64,000 nt of DNA from Labrenzia sp. R4_2 (GCF_017743865.1 NZ_JAGHRJ010000002.1:186001-250000), one strand, 5' to 3'; positions 17,104 through 27,384 are shown, counted from the first letter of the stretch. The notes: generated from the letters alone by a model not told the origin. Numbers and translations: made by a program.

Positions 17104-17505
17104 GTGAAGACGCTGTTTCGAAGCTTTTTGCTCGCCTTAGCCGGATCCACCTTCGCGCTCCCGGCAATCAGCGCCGCCATAGCACAGGACCTCGACGTCC
17201 CGGTTATGGAACGCGCCAGCGACGATCTCGACACCTGCGCGCTCGGCAAGGTTGCCGGTCTGAAGGCGGATGGTGACGGTTACCTTGCCGTTCGCTCCGG
17301 CCCCGGCTCGAACCACCGGAAGCTCGATGAGATCCACAACGAGGATCTTGTCTGGCTGTTCGATCAGCGCGGCAAATGGATCGGCATCGTTTATGGTGTC
17401 GGCTACGACATGAGCTGCGGTGCCATCGAAAAGGACCGTCCGGTGCCCCACCCCGGAAAAAAAGGCTGGGTTCATGAAAACTGGATCGAATTTCTGGCCG
17501 GCTGA
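17104..17505 (+). CDS. secreted SH3-like domain protein
   Basis: The 133-residue product starts with GTG nine bases after the vWA gene and has a signal peptide (about 1-27, SAAIAQ). A bacterial SH3-type domain covers about residues 50-130, with LAVRSGPGSNHRKLDEI and GKKGWVHENWIEF. Such domains often bind peptidoglycan or proteins in the periplasm. Two Cys residues (about 45 and 104) could form a disulfide. Tight spacing indicates one transcript with the vWA gene. Confidence 0.75.
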   Translation: MKTLFRSFLLALAGSTFALPAISAAIAQDLDVPVMERASDDLDTCALGKVAGLKADGDGYLAVRSGPGSNHRKLDEIHNEDLVWLFDQRGKWIGIVYGVGYDMSCGAIEKDRPVPHPGKKGWVHENWIEFLAG

Positions 17506-17536
17506 CCCCGGCATGCCAAAGTCCCAGGAGTGCCTG

Positions 17537-20089
17537 ATGACACATCCGATAATCTGCCAATCCTTTCGCGAGCGCGTTTCCCGGCGCAGCACCTGTGGCC
17601 TGACGGCGCTGTTCCTGTCCGGCGCGCTGTCTTTGCCGTCCCTTGCCCCCGGCCCCGCCCTTGCAGATGGTAAGGCCGCACTCGAAATACAGGCTGCGAC
17701 GCGCGACTACAAACAAGCCCGGCAAAGTTACGAGGAGACATCTTCCGAGCAATCCCGGACGCAAATCGCGCGTAACCGGGAACGGACAAAATACCTCAAC
17801 GACTGGGCAACCATCTGGGAGAAAAAACGCCTCGGCGACACAGCTTTGCGGGACCTGCGCCAGGCGTTCGCGGAAGACAACCGGGCCTTGAAGGATGAGA
17901 TCACCGACTTGAAGTCCGCCCGCGAGTTCGCGGACATGGAAGTGAAGAGCCGGAACGACCGTCTGCTTGGCTTGCTCCACGCTCTGAGAGATGCTCAGTC
18001 AGGATCCGATAAAGCGCTTATCAATACGCTGGTGGCCGAGACAGACCTTAAGCGCAACGAACTGCGCGCGGCGGAAACTGCGTTGGACCAGGCAACAAAA
18101 GCACTTACCGATGCTGAGCAAAAACAAGCCAACCGCCAAGCTGCGTTTGACACCGAAACAGCCCGGATTAAGGAAGAAACGCCGACCCTTGCTGACGTCC
18201 GCAAACTCGAACAAGCCTATGGCGACAGGCTGGACGATATTGGCCACTTGCCTCTGCCGGAAAAGCTGGAGGACCTGGCGACGACTCACGAGAATGCGGC
18301 CGAGGCTCTTCTGGCAACCCTGTTGAAAAACCAACCGGCTTACGTCAAACGGATCGATGTCAGCTTCGACGGCAAGCCGTGGTACATGGCCGACATCGTC
18401 GAAGACCCCAACGGCACGCCCGATCCGCAATCTGCAGAACTGCAAAAGGCCACTCGGGATGCGCTCGAAAACGCCCGTATGGACCTCGAAGATCTGGACC
18501 ACCTCCTGAAAGTTGCCAGCCGGGAGATGGACCGGGTTCAACTTGAGTGGAAGGACGCATCCGAGCGCGCCGGCCATGCGCAGGTCTCCATCATTCTGCG
18601 GGACCGGGACATGGCCGCATTTACGCTCGTTGCTGAGAGTACAGCCGTTGTCATCACATCGGTCGCCACGGGCGGGCTTGCCACTCCGGCAGCCATTGGG
18701 TTCATTGAATCACTGTCGGCTGCCGGATCGAGAGCCTGGAAACTGGAACCGGACGAAGTCTACAACGCGCTCTACAAATGGGCCGTTCAGGGCATGGATG
18801 AGGGCGGGTTAAGAAAGCTTCTGTCTGAGACCGGCGACACCCATCGGGGGAAAAAATGGTCGGAAGTCGTCCTCGGCGGCCCGACCGGGACCGAGAACCT
18901 CCTGGGGCTGAATACCTATCAAAGCATTGCCGTCGGTGACTATCTGGAATTCACGTTCGCCAACTGGAACAAGGACGTCAAATCGTTCCTGCCCAAGGGC
19001 GCCGAAGCGACCACTGCTGGTATTGCACTCACCACGACAGCTGCAAAGATGATGGCGCAAAAACTCACCGACATCATGAAAGACAAGGAACAGCAGCGGG
19101 CGTTCCAAAACACGCTGAAAGCCGCACTTGAACAGAAGACCTACATGCGCCTTGCCGCAGCCCGCCGGGCGCTGAAAATTGAACGTGACACGGTCGCAGC
19201 GCAGATTTCGGCCCTTGAAAAACTCAGAGATCACGGACTGTTGCCGCGCAAACTGGAGGTGAGAAGCAGCAAGGCTATCTCCCACGATGAGGCCGCAAAA
19301 ATCGGCCGCTGGGAAGTGCGCGTGACGTTTTCCGAGTATCTGGACCACGCACCGGAACTCGCCAGCTTTAAACAAGGGGTCACCTTCGACCGGGCCCAGC
19401 GAAGCGACAGCAATCCGGCGGAATGGATCTTCGAAGTCAATGGCTTCGATATTCCAGAAAGCCAGTCAGACATCCAGCTTGTTGTTTCTATCAATCCGGG
19501 CGAGCCACCCTACTCCTACCTGGATGCCGAACCGCAAACCCCAACCTTTCCGGCAAGCCTCACATGGCATGAAGTCAAGAACTATGAACAGGGTTCGGAC
19601 GTGAACCACAGACTGATGCTGAAACCAGACGGCATCACCTTGGGCGTCTATTCGCTACTTGATCCGGCTGTTGCCGATTGCGCTTATCGCGATATCGTCG
19701 TCGGCAGCAAATTTCGCGGCGAAGGTCCGGCCTTGCCTACAATCAGCGAAAAGACCCCCACTTATGACGTTAGCCGCCAACAGGAAATACAGCCGTTTGG
19801 CAAAAGCGACCCCATTATAATGTGTGTTGATCAGGGTACATTCACACCCAGAAGGGACGCCGCCGGCCGTTACATTATTGCCGCCACGCACCCCCGGTCT
19901 ATACATCAGTATTCAAACGGATACGCTCCGCCGCACTTTGAAGAACTTGACCGTATGAGAGGAGTAGCGATCGGTAAGGCGAATGCCGCCAGCGCGGCCA
20001 ATGAAGAGGCCATGTTCGGTGAAGAAGCCCTGGAACGCCAGCGCCTTCAAATGGAAAAGGGTATGTTCATCCCGCCCGCGCCACAGTAG
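17537..20089 (+). CDS. large exported coiled-coil protein, unknown function
   Basis: The start at 17537 is chosen for the AGGAG at 17526-17530; a 39-residue longer reading overlaps the SH3 gene. The 850-residue product has an N-terminal export signal (ALSLPSLAPGPALA), then about 250 residues of heptad-rich coiled coil. A hydrophobic stretch with TAVVITSVATGGLATPAAIG lies near residue 370, a second helical region follows, and a C-terminal beta-rich region includes DVSRQQEIQPFG. I recognise no family. With the two upstream genes it forms a three-gene envelope locus. Confidence 0.7.
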   Translation: MTHPIICQSFRERVSRRSTCGLTALFLSGALSLPSLAPGPALADGKAALEIQAATRDYKQARQSYEETSSEQSRTQIARNRERTKYLNDWATIWEKKRLGDTALRDLRQAFAEDNRALKDEITDLKSAREFADMEVKSRNDRLLGLLHALRDAQSGSDKALINTLVAETDLKRNELRAAETALDQATKALTDAEQKQANRQAAFDTETARIKEETPTLADVRKLEQAYGDRLDDIGHLPLPEKLEDLATTHENAAEALLATLLKNQPAYVKRIDVSFDGKPWYMADIVEDPNGTPDPQSAELQKATRDALENARMDLEDLDHLLKVASREMDRVQLEWKDASERAGHAQVSIILRDRDMAAFTLVAESTAVVITSVATGGLATPAAIGFIESLSAAGSRAWKLEPDEVYNALYKWAVQGMDEGGLRKLLSETGDTHRGKKWSEVVLGGPTGTENLLGLNTYQSIAVGDYLEFTFANWNKDVKSFLPKGAEATTAGIALTTTAAKMMAQKLTDIMKDKEQQRAFQNTLKAALEQKTYMRLAAARRALKIERDTVAAQISALEKLRDHGLLPRKLEVRSSKAISHDEAAKIGRWEVRVTFSEYLDHAPELASFKQGVTFDRAQRSDSNPAEWIFEVNGFDIPESQSDIQLVVSINPGEPPYSYLDAEPQTPTFPASLTWHEVKNYEQGSDVNHRLMLKPDGITLGVYSLLDPAVADCAYRDIVVGSKFRGEGPALPTISEKTPTYDVSRQQEIQPFGKSDPIIMCVDQGTFTPRRDAAGRYIIAATHPRSIHQYSNGYAPPHFEELDRMRGVAIGKANAASAANEEAMFGEEALERQRLQMEKGMFIPPAPQ

Positions 20090-20126
20090 GCAAGCTTTTG
20101 ATTGGGGCGAACGATCAAGGGGGGCA

Positions 20127-20516
20127 ACGAATAAGACGTTTGTCATGGTCGAAGACGACGATGATGACCGCCGCATTTATCACAATCTTATGGTTCCGCA
20201 CGGCGATGTGATTTTTAACGTCTACACTTGCCCGCTCCTGTGAACGTCTCTGCACGTGATTTTTGAAAGGCAGCCAGACCTCGTTATCTTGGACCTGAAT
20301 TTACCCGATTGTCGAGGGGCGGAGGCACTCAAGTCTATTGCGAACAAGTTTCCCGGACAAGAAGTTCTGGTTGTAACCGGTAACCTGGACAAACACCTGT
20401 CACAAACCCTCTTGGAGATCGGTACTGTCGATGTTTTGGACAAGAGCACGATCACGAAAGGAGAGTCCCAGAACGCCATCATGGCGGCTCTTCGTGTAGA
20501 GGCCGGTACTTACTAG
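20127..20516 (+). pseudogene. broken response regulator, duplicate of the 23.2 kb gene
   Basis: The frame from 20127 to 20516 aligns without gaps over its length with the intact response regulator at 23226. Two lesions are visible: the start codon position reads ACG instead of ATG, and codon 39, CGA (Arg) in the intact copy, is TGA here (20241-20243). Downstream coding is well preserved (DLVILDLNLP, VLVVTGNLD), so decay is recent or the 3' part is still read. An internal ATG at 20145 gives only a 32-residue peptide. Confidence 0.8.
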
Positions 20517-20727
20517 GGCAAGTGAATTTAATGCGCAGGAAGGGCGTGATGGCCGCAGCGGGAAATTCGCTTCAGGTTAGATATTTCAGTTTTGCAGTTA
20601 CCGGCGAGTGATCAGCTCGCGTAGCGGTCTTTGCGGCCTATTTCGCATAATGTGCATTGTGGAATGCAGTTTACCTATTAACACCTGAGAGAAGCGTCGC
20701 AATTACCCATAAACGGTCCGAGGTTGA

Positions 20728-21141
20728 TCAAACCAGCCAGGTATCGAAGACCTCATCGATGATCCGGTCGAAGGCTGCGGCCGACCGCGGTTTGGAGACC
20801 ACCGCATTGGCCCCGAGAGCTGTCGCCCGTTCGTGGGTGTCAGGATCCGACGCCGTTGTAATCACGACGATAGGAAGGTGCCGCAATTCGGGCGTCTCTC
20901 TGACTTTCGACAACACACCGAGCCCATCAAGCCGGGGCATGTTCAGGTCAAGCAGCATAAGGTCTGGTGCAGCATCGGTGCCGACGAGTGATTTGGCTAT
21001 TTCGATGCCGGCAATACCATCATGAGCCACCCTTCGCGAAATCTCAAAAGGGTAGTCTCCCGCCCTAGAGTCAATCGCACTGCACATGAGGAACACATCA
21101 TCCTCATCGTCATCAACAATCAGAACATTCATATGCTGCAT
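20728..21141 (-). CDS. single-domain response regulator (Rcp1-type)
   Basis: The 137-residue receiver protein has the acidic cluster DDDEDD near residues 10-15, phosphoacceptor Asp65 (LMLLDLNMP), the conserved Thr in VITTAS and Lys in SKPRS. Receivers beginning like this follow phytochrome-like or PAS kinases and act without a DNA-binding domain. The gene is divergent from the PAS kinase with 114 bases between their starts. An alternative start three codons inside gives the same domain. Confidence 0.85.
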   Translation of the reverse strand: MQHMNVLIVDDDEDDVFLMCSAIDSRAGDYPFEISRRVAHDGIAGIEIAKSLVGTDAAPDLMLLDLNMPRLDGLGVLSKVRETPELRHLPIVVITTASDPDTHERATALGANAVVSKPRSAAAFDRIIDEVFDTWLV

Positions 21142-21255
21142 GGAACCAACCCACGTTGCTCAGGTTCATAGTTGTATTGAGTCTCTGAATTTAACGTTAC
21201 GTCAATTTGAAAGACAGTACCGTCGACAGCAAAGTTTTTTTTTTTGGAGCCGTCG

Positions 21256-23229
21256 ATGCAACCGGAATTAAAACCATCGGAGCACTACCTCGAAGCCGAG
21301 TTTTTTACGCGCATTCAGTCCGATCCCGAAATCATCAACTTCCTTGAAGAAGGCTCGCTCGACGGCCTCTGGTATTGGGATCTGGAGCATCCCGAACACG
21401 AATGGCTGAGCCCACGCTTCAAAACGCTCTTTGGTTACGAGCAGACAGAGATCCCGCACACCAGCGCTTGGTGGCAGGAAAATATTTTTCCCGAGGACTT
21501 GCAGAAGGCGTTACATGCGTTTCAGGCGCATGAACACAACCCATCCGTGCCCTACGATGTCGACGTTCGGTATCGTCACAAGAACGGCCATCTTGTCTGG
21601 GTACGGTGCCGGGGCAAAATCATCCGCGACAAGGCCGGCAAACCAATCCGAATGATTGGAGCGCACACCGATATTACGGCGTTGAAGTCGCGGGAAACAC
21701 AGCTTGATTATCTGAACTCCGTCCAGAAGACCCTTCTGGACACGGTACAGCACGGCCTGATGATGTTCGAGGCCATTCGCGACGGCGAAGGCAAGATTAT
21801 CGATCTGGAGATGATCGAGGCCAATGCAGCGGCCTGCAAACTTGTGGGTCGTTCAAAAGAGTCTTTGGTTGGCCGCTACCTCAGCGAAACCTTTCCCGGC
21901 AACTTTGAAGACGGATTGTTTGAGGCATATCGCAGTGCCTTGAACAGCTGCGAACCGGTCAAGCTCACCCGTCACTATCAACATGACGGTCTCGACAACT
22001 GGTACGACATTGTCGCGACCCCGAATTCCAGCGACCTCATCGTCATCAGCTTCAATGACATAACCGATTTCAAATTGATTGAACGCGAGCTGGAGCGAGA
22101 AAAGCAGAAATTAGAAGAATTGTATTTCCGGACACCGGCGATCATGCAATCCATCAATGGAAAAGGTGAGCTGGTACAAGTGAATGACGCATGGTGCAAG
22201 GCCTTCGGGTATTCCCGGGAGGAAGCCTTAACAATGCGCAACGTCGATGTGATGACAGATGAAAGCAGAGCCTACGCCGACGATGTCACCCTTCCCGCTT
22301 TTTGGAGAGATGGCCGATGCGACCGACTCCCGTTCACCTACCAGCGCCGCGACGGATCGACATTCGAGGGAGAACTATCTGCCGTAGCTCTCCGACAAGT
22401 TGGTCAGACTTCAGAAGACCAAACAAGTTTTGCCGTCATCGAAGAAGTGACAGAACGCAATCAATCCCGCCGTGATTTGGAACAAACAGTCGACACATTA
22501 AGGGAGGTGAAGTCACGCCTTGAGAAGTTCTCCCATGCCGCCTCCCACGATTTGAAGGAGCCGCTTCGAAAGATCGAAACCTTCCTGCCGATGCTGTTGA
22601 AGGCAAGAGAAGAAAACGACGCGCAAACGGCGGCCTATGCCAATCAGGTCATAGATCGTGCCCTCGGCCGCGCAAATGCGTTGATCACCGCCCTTCTCAA
22701 TTTCTCAAAGTCTCAGGACCGCGCTCTGGAGACCACATCTGTCGACCTGTCGGACGCCGTGGATCAAGCTTGGCAATCTGTTTCATATGGCGGGACAACG
22801 GAGGCACCAGTCTTCAGGAATGAGGCGGAAGCGATCAAGCTGACCTGCGATCCCATTTTGTTCGACATCCTCTTGGTCAATGTTCTGTCGAACGCGACAA
22901 AATACCGGGCAAAAGACAGACAAGGTCACATTAAAGCCTGGACCGGGACGGACGAGACAGGCCGCACCTGTCTGCACATAGAAGACAATGGAATTGGGTT
23001 GGACAAGGAAGATCTACAAAAAATCTTCGACCCCTTCATCCGGCTTCACACACAAAAGGAATTCCCCGGATCGGGCATCGGCCTTGCAACGTGTGCAACG
23101 ATCTGCAAGCGCCACGGCTGGTCGATAAGCGCGGACGGCAAGCCAGGCAAGGGGTCCTGTTTTTCAATCGCCTTCAATCTGGAGCCTCAAGCGCCAGCGC
23201 GTCCTGAAAAAGAAAGGGGTTTCTTATGA
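21256..23229 (+). CDS. PAS-domain sensor histidine kinase
   Basis: The 657-residue cytoplasmic protein has three PAS-like regions (about 20-150, 155-275, 285-405). A HisKA domain follows with His431 in SHAASHDLKEPLR, then a HATPase domain with N box NVLSNATKY, G1 DNGIG and G2 GSGIG. No membrane segment is visible, so it probably senses an internal signal. The start at 21256 follows GGAG; a TTG at 21244 is possible. The stop overlaps the next receiver gene as ATGA. A run of eleven T precedes the ribosome site. Confidence 0.9.
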   Translation: MQPELKPSEHYLEAEFFTRIQSDPEIINFLEEGSLDGLWYWDLEHPEHEWLSPRFKTLFGYEQTEIPHTSAWWQENIFPEDLQKALHAFQAHEHNPSVPYDVDVRYRHKNGHLVWVRCRGKIIRDKAGKPIRMIGAHTDITALKSRETQLDYLNSVQKTLLDTVQHGLMMFEAIRDGEGKIIDLEMIEANAAACKLVGRSKESLVGRYLSETFPGNFEDGLFEAYRSALNSCEPVKLTRHYQHDGLDNWYDIVATPNSSDLIVISFNDITDFKLIERELEREKQKLEELYFRTPAIMQSINGKGELVQVNDAWCKAFGYSREEALTMRNVDVMTDESRAYADDVTLPAFWRDGRCDRLPFTYQRRDGSTFEGELSAVALRQVGQTSEDQTSFAVIEEVTERNQSRRDLEQTVDTLREVKSRLEKFSHAASHDLKEPLRKIETFLPMLLKAREENDAQTAAYANQVIDRALGRANALITALLNFSKSQDRALETTSVDLSDAVDQAWQSVSYGGTTEAPVFRNEAEAIKLTCDPILFDILLVNVLSNATKYRAKDRQGHIKAWTGTDETGRTCLHIEDNGIGLDKEDLQKIFDPFIRLHTQKEFPGSGIGLATCATICKRHGWSISADGKPGKGSCFSIAFNLEPQAPARPEKERGFL

Positions 23230-23642
23230 TCAAGACAATCGTGATGGTCGAAGATGACGAGGATGATTGCCGGATCTTTCACAATCTTCTGGTGCCGCAT
23301 GGGGACATGATTTTTAACGTCTACACGTGCCCGATGTTACGATCGTGTTTCGGCATAATTTTTGAAAAGCGGCCGGATCTGGTCATCCTGGACCTCAATT
23401 TGCCCGATAGCCGGGGAGCCGATACGCTTCACAGGCTGAAGAATAAGTTCCCCAGGCAAAAAGTACTGGTTGTGACTGGTAATCTTGACAGTAACCTTGC
23501 CGAAACGCTTTTACAGATCGGCGCAGTTGACGCCTTGGAAAAGAGCACGGTCACTCAAGGTGAGTTCAGAACCGCAATAGCGCAAGCCCTGGAAGAAAAG
23601 CCATCACACTGGCAAGCGGACAGCCGCACCGGTGTCGCATAA
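23226..23642 (+). CDS. single-domain response regulator, partner of the kinase
   Basis: The 138-residue receiver has Asp10-Asp14 acidic residues, phosphoacceptor Asp56 (DLVILDLNLP), Thr in VVTGNLD and Lys in LEKSTVT. No output domain is present. The ATGA overlap with the kinase gene indicates translational coupling and a cognate pair. The closely related broken copy at 20127 shows that this receiver was duplicated around the kinase. Confidence 0.9.
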   Translation: MIKTIVMVEDDEDDCRIFHNLLVPHGDMIFNVYTCPMLRSCFGIIFEKRPDLVILDLNLPDSRGADTLHRLKNKFPRQKVLVVTGNLDSNLAETLLQIGAVDALEKSTVTQGEFRTAIAQALEEKPSHWQADSRTGVA

Positions 23643-24062
23643 AATGGGGTATGGAATGGGGAACGTCAGTTCCCACCACAGCACGGGCGTTACCCCTGAA
23701 CGAAACAAGCCCAGCCCAAAAAGAACATCAAAAAATCGATCCTGGGAACTGAGGGCCTGAATGCCCTACCCGGTTCCCGACTTGAAGCCGCATGCAGGCG
23801 GTTTTAAAGGTGCTATTTCGTCTGGCCCGACCCAGGCCCGCGTTTAGCGCCATTTGAACCCGCGCAAGGAATGCTTCAACGCAGCGTTAAATACCCTCCA
23901 AAGCCGGACAAAACCGTCAAGTACTACCTATTCCCGGATAATCCCGCATCAGCCCTTAAGGCCAATCGTTCCTGCGCGTTACAGTTTTTACTTCCGGTTG
24001 AAGTCCCATATTTTGGGGTAAAAACGAGGTAAGCGCCCTGCGCATATCTGATCGGCGCAGTC
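23643..24062. other. non-coding stretch before the recombinase remnant
   Basis: No gene, tRNA or clear terminator is seen in these 420 bases. The only notable sequence is ATATTTTGGGGTAA near the right end, listed separately as a possible attachment sequence. Confidence 0.5.
24008..24021. repeat. ATATTTTGGGGTAA, copy 1 (possible att core)
   Basis: This 14-base sequence lies 41 bases before the broken integrase gene and occurs again unchanged at 51636-51649. Placement next to an integrase gene is where attachment cores are found. Assignment as an att site is an inference; chance or a shared regulatory motif is possible. Confidence 0.4.
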
Positions 24063-25349
24063 ATGACCGAGTACAAACGATATGTCGTAACACGGGGTGA
24101 CTGGTATCACTTCCACCGTGCTGTGCCCGCCGCTTATAAATCCGTGGACCGCCGCCGCTGGGTGCGCCAGGCCCTCAAAACGCGAGATTATGCCGGAGCC
24201 GTCGTTCGAGCCGGTGAAGTCAACCGCCGCTTTACTGCCTATTGGGCAAGTCTTGTCAAAAGCGGAAGCGCACACAGCAATGACCGCTACCGCGCGGCCA
24301 TCGATCTAGCGTCGGTGTTTGGCATTGATTACCGGCCCTTTTGCTAGGTGATCCAATTGCCACCACGGGAATTTGTGCAACGCGCAAGTTTGTTGGCCGA
24401 TCAGGACCTGGAGAACCCCGCGCATTTCAAAGCAATCTTTGGCACCAAAGACAAACCGCGTATCAAAATGAGCGCGCTCTTGGCGGAATATGAGAAGATC
24501 GCCAAAGACGAAACAACAGGGAAAAACGCCGATCAATTGCGGGTATGGCGTAACCCCAGGAAACGCGCTGTTGCATACTGGATCAAAGTTGTCAGTGATT
24601 GTTACGTTGATGACATCACGCAATATCAAACCCTGGATTTCCGGGATTGGTGGTTAGAGCGGATCGAAGTTGACGGTCTGAAACCACGATCAGCCAACAA
24701 AGATCTTTCGCACCTCAACAAGATGTATCGCGTCGTGTGCAAGTTCCACCGGATCGATCATAACAAGCCCTTCCAGGGCACCAATTTTTCCGAAGGGATT
24801 GAAGGTGAAAAAATACCCCTTTTCGCAGGACTGGATCGAAACCGGGATCTTGCCGGGCATCGCCTCTATGAACGATGAAGCGCGGGCGCTTCTTATGATC
24901 GTTGCCAGTACTGGCGCACGGCCGTCGGAACCGGCCCGCGCACCGAATCAGAAATTCCTCCTGGACGTGGACATTCCGCATTTGATTATCGAGCCCACGA
25001 TAAGGTGAAGATCAAAACCAAATACTCAAAACGGATTGTGCCGCTGTGTGGGTCCGCCCTGGACGGCGCGCGGCTTTTGGTTGGCTCAAAAAGCGCCGTT
25101 ACATGAAAAACATCATCCCTCTCGGCGGCGGTCAACAAGTACCTCTCCGATCACAATTTGCGCGAAACCCCGAACCACAGGTTCTACAGTTTGCGGCACA
25201 CATTCCAGGACGGCTTGACGGCCCTGGACGTTCCCGACCGGATGCAAACCGAGCTTATGGGCCACAAATTCGACCGACCCATTTATGGCACAGACCCGAC
25301 CTTGGAACACAAGAAGACCGTGGTCGAAAAACTGCCGTTTTTTGTATAG
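24063..25349 (+). pseudogene. tyrosine recombinase (DUF6538-type integrase), multiply broken
   Basis: Pieces of one integrase are spread over three frames. The N-terminal DUF6538-like part (YVVTRGDWYHFHRAVP) ends at a TAG (24345-24347), continues in frame to about 24810, then shifts frame into MIVASTGARPSEPA, shifts again near 24985, and meets a TGA at 25104. The C-terminal catalytic part retains YSLRHTFQDG and MGHKFDRPIYG. At least two stops and two frameshifts mean it is inactive. It marks an old integrated element whose borders are no longer clear. Confidence 0.8.
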
Positions 25350-26160
25350 CGGTAAACTGCGGCTCGCTATCAACTGCGACCGGCCGACGGCCAATCCTGA
25401 CCGGGCAGAACGGCCGTTGGTGTTCAAGACCGCCAGCCGGGTCCAGGGCTACCGGGCACGGATCCGGGTGCCGTCCTATCTGATGTGTGCGACAAACGAC
25501 GGCCCGGTGGACCTAACCGCGCTTCCAGGCTGATCTCGAGGCCATGAACGCCCTCGCGCACTCGCGTGCGATCGGTAACACGCTATCAAAGCCCGCCGTG
25601 CGCTGCTGGCTAGAGGCCCATGTCCCCTCTGTCTCCAACCCGCACACTGATCCAGATCTTTGGCTGGACCGGTCCCGCGAGCCCCACGAGCGCGCCGCAG
25701 CGCACTCGGCCAGACATGAGCTCTTTGCCCTTTTCCTGGAAACCAGCCGCCTTCTTACCGAGAACGGACCCCGCCATGGGCACGCCCCGGACTAGATCAC
25801 CAGCCCCACCGTCAGCATTAGCATCGCCATCGCCATCGGCACCGGCATCAGCAGCGTCTGGCCGGCCCATCGACACCGCACGACTGAAGTCCACCTAGAA
25901 GGTGACCGCCCTCTTGGTCCAGAAATTCGGCGGCGACTACCTGCCGTTTTTCATGCGCCTGGAAAACGAGCTCGCAAAACACGAAGCCAAGTAAGCCGTC
26001 CGCGCGCGGGTGCAAAAGGTTCTGGAGGACGGGCGATCACCAAGCGTTGCCTTAAACGCGGACGCAGTTCAAATCCGAACCCCTTCAGGACGTTGGTGGA
26101 TGCATTGGGCGGGAGACGGATGTTCGCTGCGGTATAAGCGAACGTCCGGGTAGTCACCAA
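25350..26160 (+). pseudogene. degraded coding remnants, unknown protein(s)
   Basis: Short coherent peptides follow each other in different plus-strand frames: GYRARIRVPSYLMCATNDG, then MNALAHSRAIGNTLSKPA after a frameshift near 25525. Further on, VQKFGGDYLPFFMRLENELA ends at a stop at 25992, with readable sequence beyond it (KVLEDGRSPSVALNADAVQI). They look like the decayed remains of one or two proteins downstream of the integrase. The last part recurs in degraded form near 39.83 kb. No function is recognised. Confidence 0.4.
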
Positions 26161-26229
26161 TTATTGCCTCATCGGTCTCGGTTTTGAGAGTTCGCTTCTC
26201 TCCAGTGCTTTCCCGCAACTGGCAGTCAT

Positions 26230-27384
26230 CTAATTGGGACGCAGATAATTCAACCAGGCATCCATTCGGATCATCACCTTGCGGATCAAGTGTGTTGCGC
26301 CCGCCGTTTGTGTATAGATCGCTGCGGTCCCCCCAATCCCGCCGGGCATCTCTGCAAAGCCACCGCCACTGTCATCAATTTGAAGCACCACGCCCATTGT
26401 TTCGTTCGGTCCGTGATGGGGAGCAAGGGATGGCAGGATCCCGTTTGGCGGCAACTGGCCCGCTGCGGTGATCCTCACAAGTGACTCCACCTGCGCGGTG
26501 AACACCTTGCCCGGAAGGTAGGCAAATGTGACTTCAGCCGGTTGGTTCGGTTCAATGAACCGGACACGCGTTTGCGGGATGGAGGCAACAACCCGGCCAG
26601 TCGCTACTGGTGCGAATGCCATCCAGGACCGGAGCGGCAGGTTGCTGACCCTTTGACCCGGACGCAAGGTCAACGCGAGGACATACCCATCTGCTGGCGC
26701 TCTGACCACAGTTTCGCGCAAATCGAATTCCGCCCGGCGCAGATCTGCTTCCAGGCGTGCAACTGTTGTATTCACACCATCGATTTCAGAGGCAAAGGCG
26801 AGACGCGCCTGCTCCGCTGTCGCTTCGGCACGGGTCAGCGAGGCTTCGGATGCAAGAAAGGTCAGCCGAAGCTGTTCCACATCGCTTTCCGAAAATGGCG
26901 TACTCTGGCGGCCCAGAGCTGTCGCATTCTCGTTGGCCGTGCGCAGTCTATCGAACTCGTCCTTGGCCCGATCCCGATTTGCCGCAGCCTCTAACACCGA
27001 CGCTTCGGCAGCCCTGAAATTTGCCTCAAGTTGCGGAACCGCTTGTTCCGCTTCTGCAAGCGCAGCCCGGCTGCGGGAAACCGCCGCTTCGAACGGTTCT
27101 GGATCGATCTTGAAAAGGACCGTTCCTTTTTTCACCAGCAGCAGCGGCTGAACCGGCACCTCGGTCACTTCCCCGGAGACGTTGGGCACAATTTCGATGA
27201 CCGACGTATAGGAGCGGATGGGGCCGCTGGGCGCCCCCCATTGCATGGGAATGAACAGCACCACCAGCAGCAAAACCAGCCACAGGACAGGCGAGATCTT
27301 CCAGAAAGTGGTGAGCCGGATGACACCAGCCTTGATGAGACCGAACAGAACAGCACAGTAACAAAGGGTCAGGAAAACAATCAC
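26230..27384 (-). CDS. HlyD-family membrane fusion/adaptor protein (YiaV-like)
   Basis: The 384-residue protein starts with GTG overlapping the stop of the DUF3302 gene. Two N-terminal membrane segments (about 1-20 and 28-46) precede a HlyD-type lipoyl/coiled-coil/beta-barrel arrangement. The segment VRAPADGYVLALTLRPGQRV marks the second lipoyl half, and a long Ala/Glu-rich hairpin spans about 95-225. It resembles E. coli YiaV/YibH. No inner-membrane transporter or TolC partner is encoded nearby, so the exported substrate is unknown. Confidence 0.8.
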   Translation of the reverse strand: MIVFLTLCYCAVLFGLIKAGVIRLTTFWKISPVLWLVLLLVVLFIPMQWGAPSGPIRSYTSVIEIVPNVSGEVTEVPVQPLLLVKKGTVLFKIDPEPFEAAVSRSRAALAEAEQAVPQLEANFRAAEASVLEAAANRDRAKDEFDRLRTANENATALGRQSTPFSESDVEQLRLTFLASEASLTRAEATAEQARLAFASEIDGVNTTVARLEADLRRAEFDLRETVVRAPADGYVLALTLRPGQRVSNLPLRSWMAFAPVATGRVVASIPQTRVRFIEPNQPAEVTFAYLPGKVFTAQVESLVRITAAGQLPPNGILPSLAPHHGPNETMGVVLQIDDSGGGFAEMPGGIGGTAAIYTQTAGATHLIRKVMIRMDAWLNYLRPN

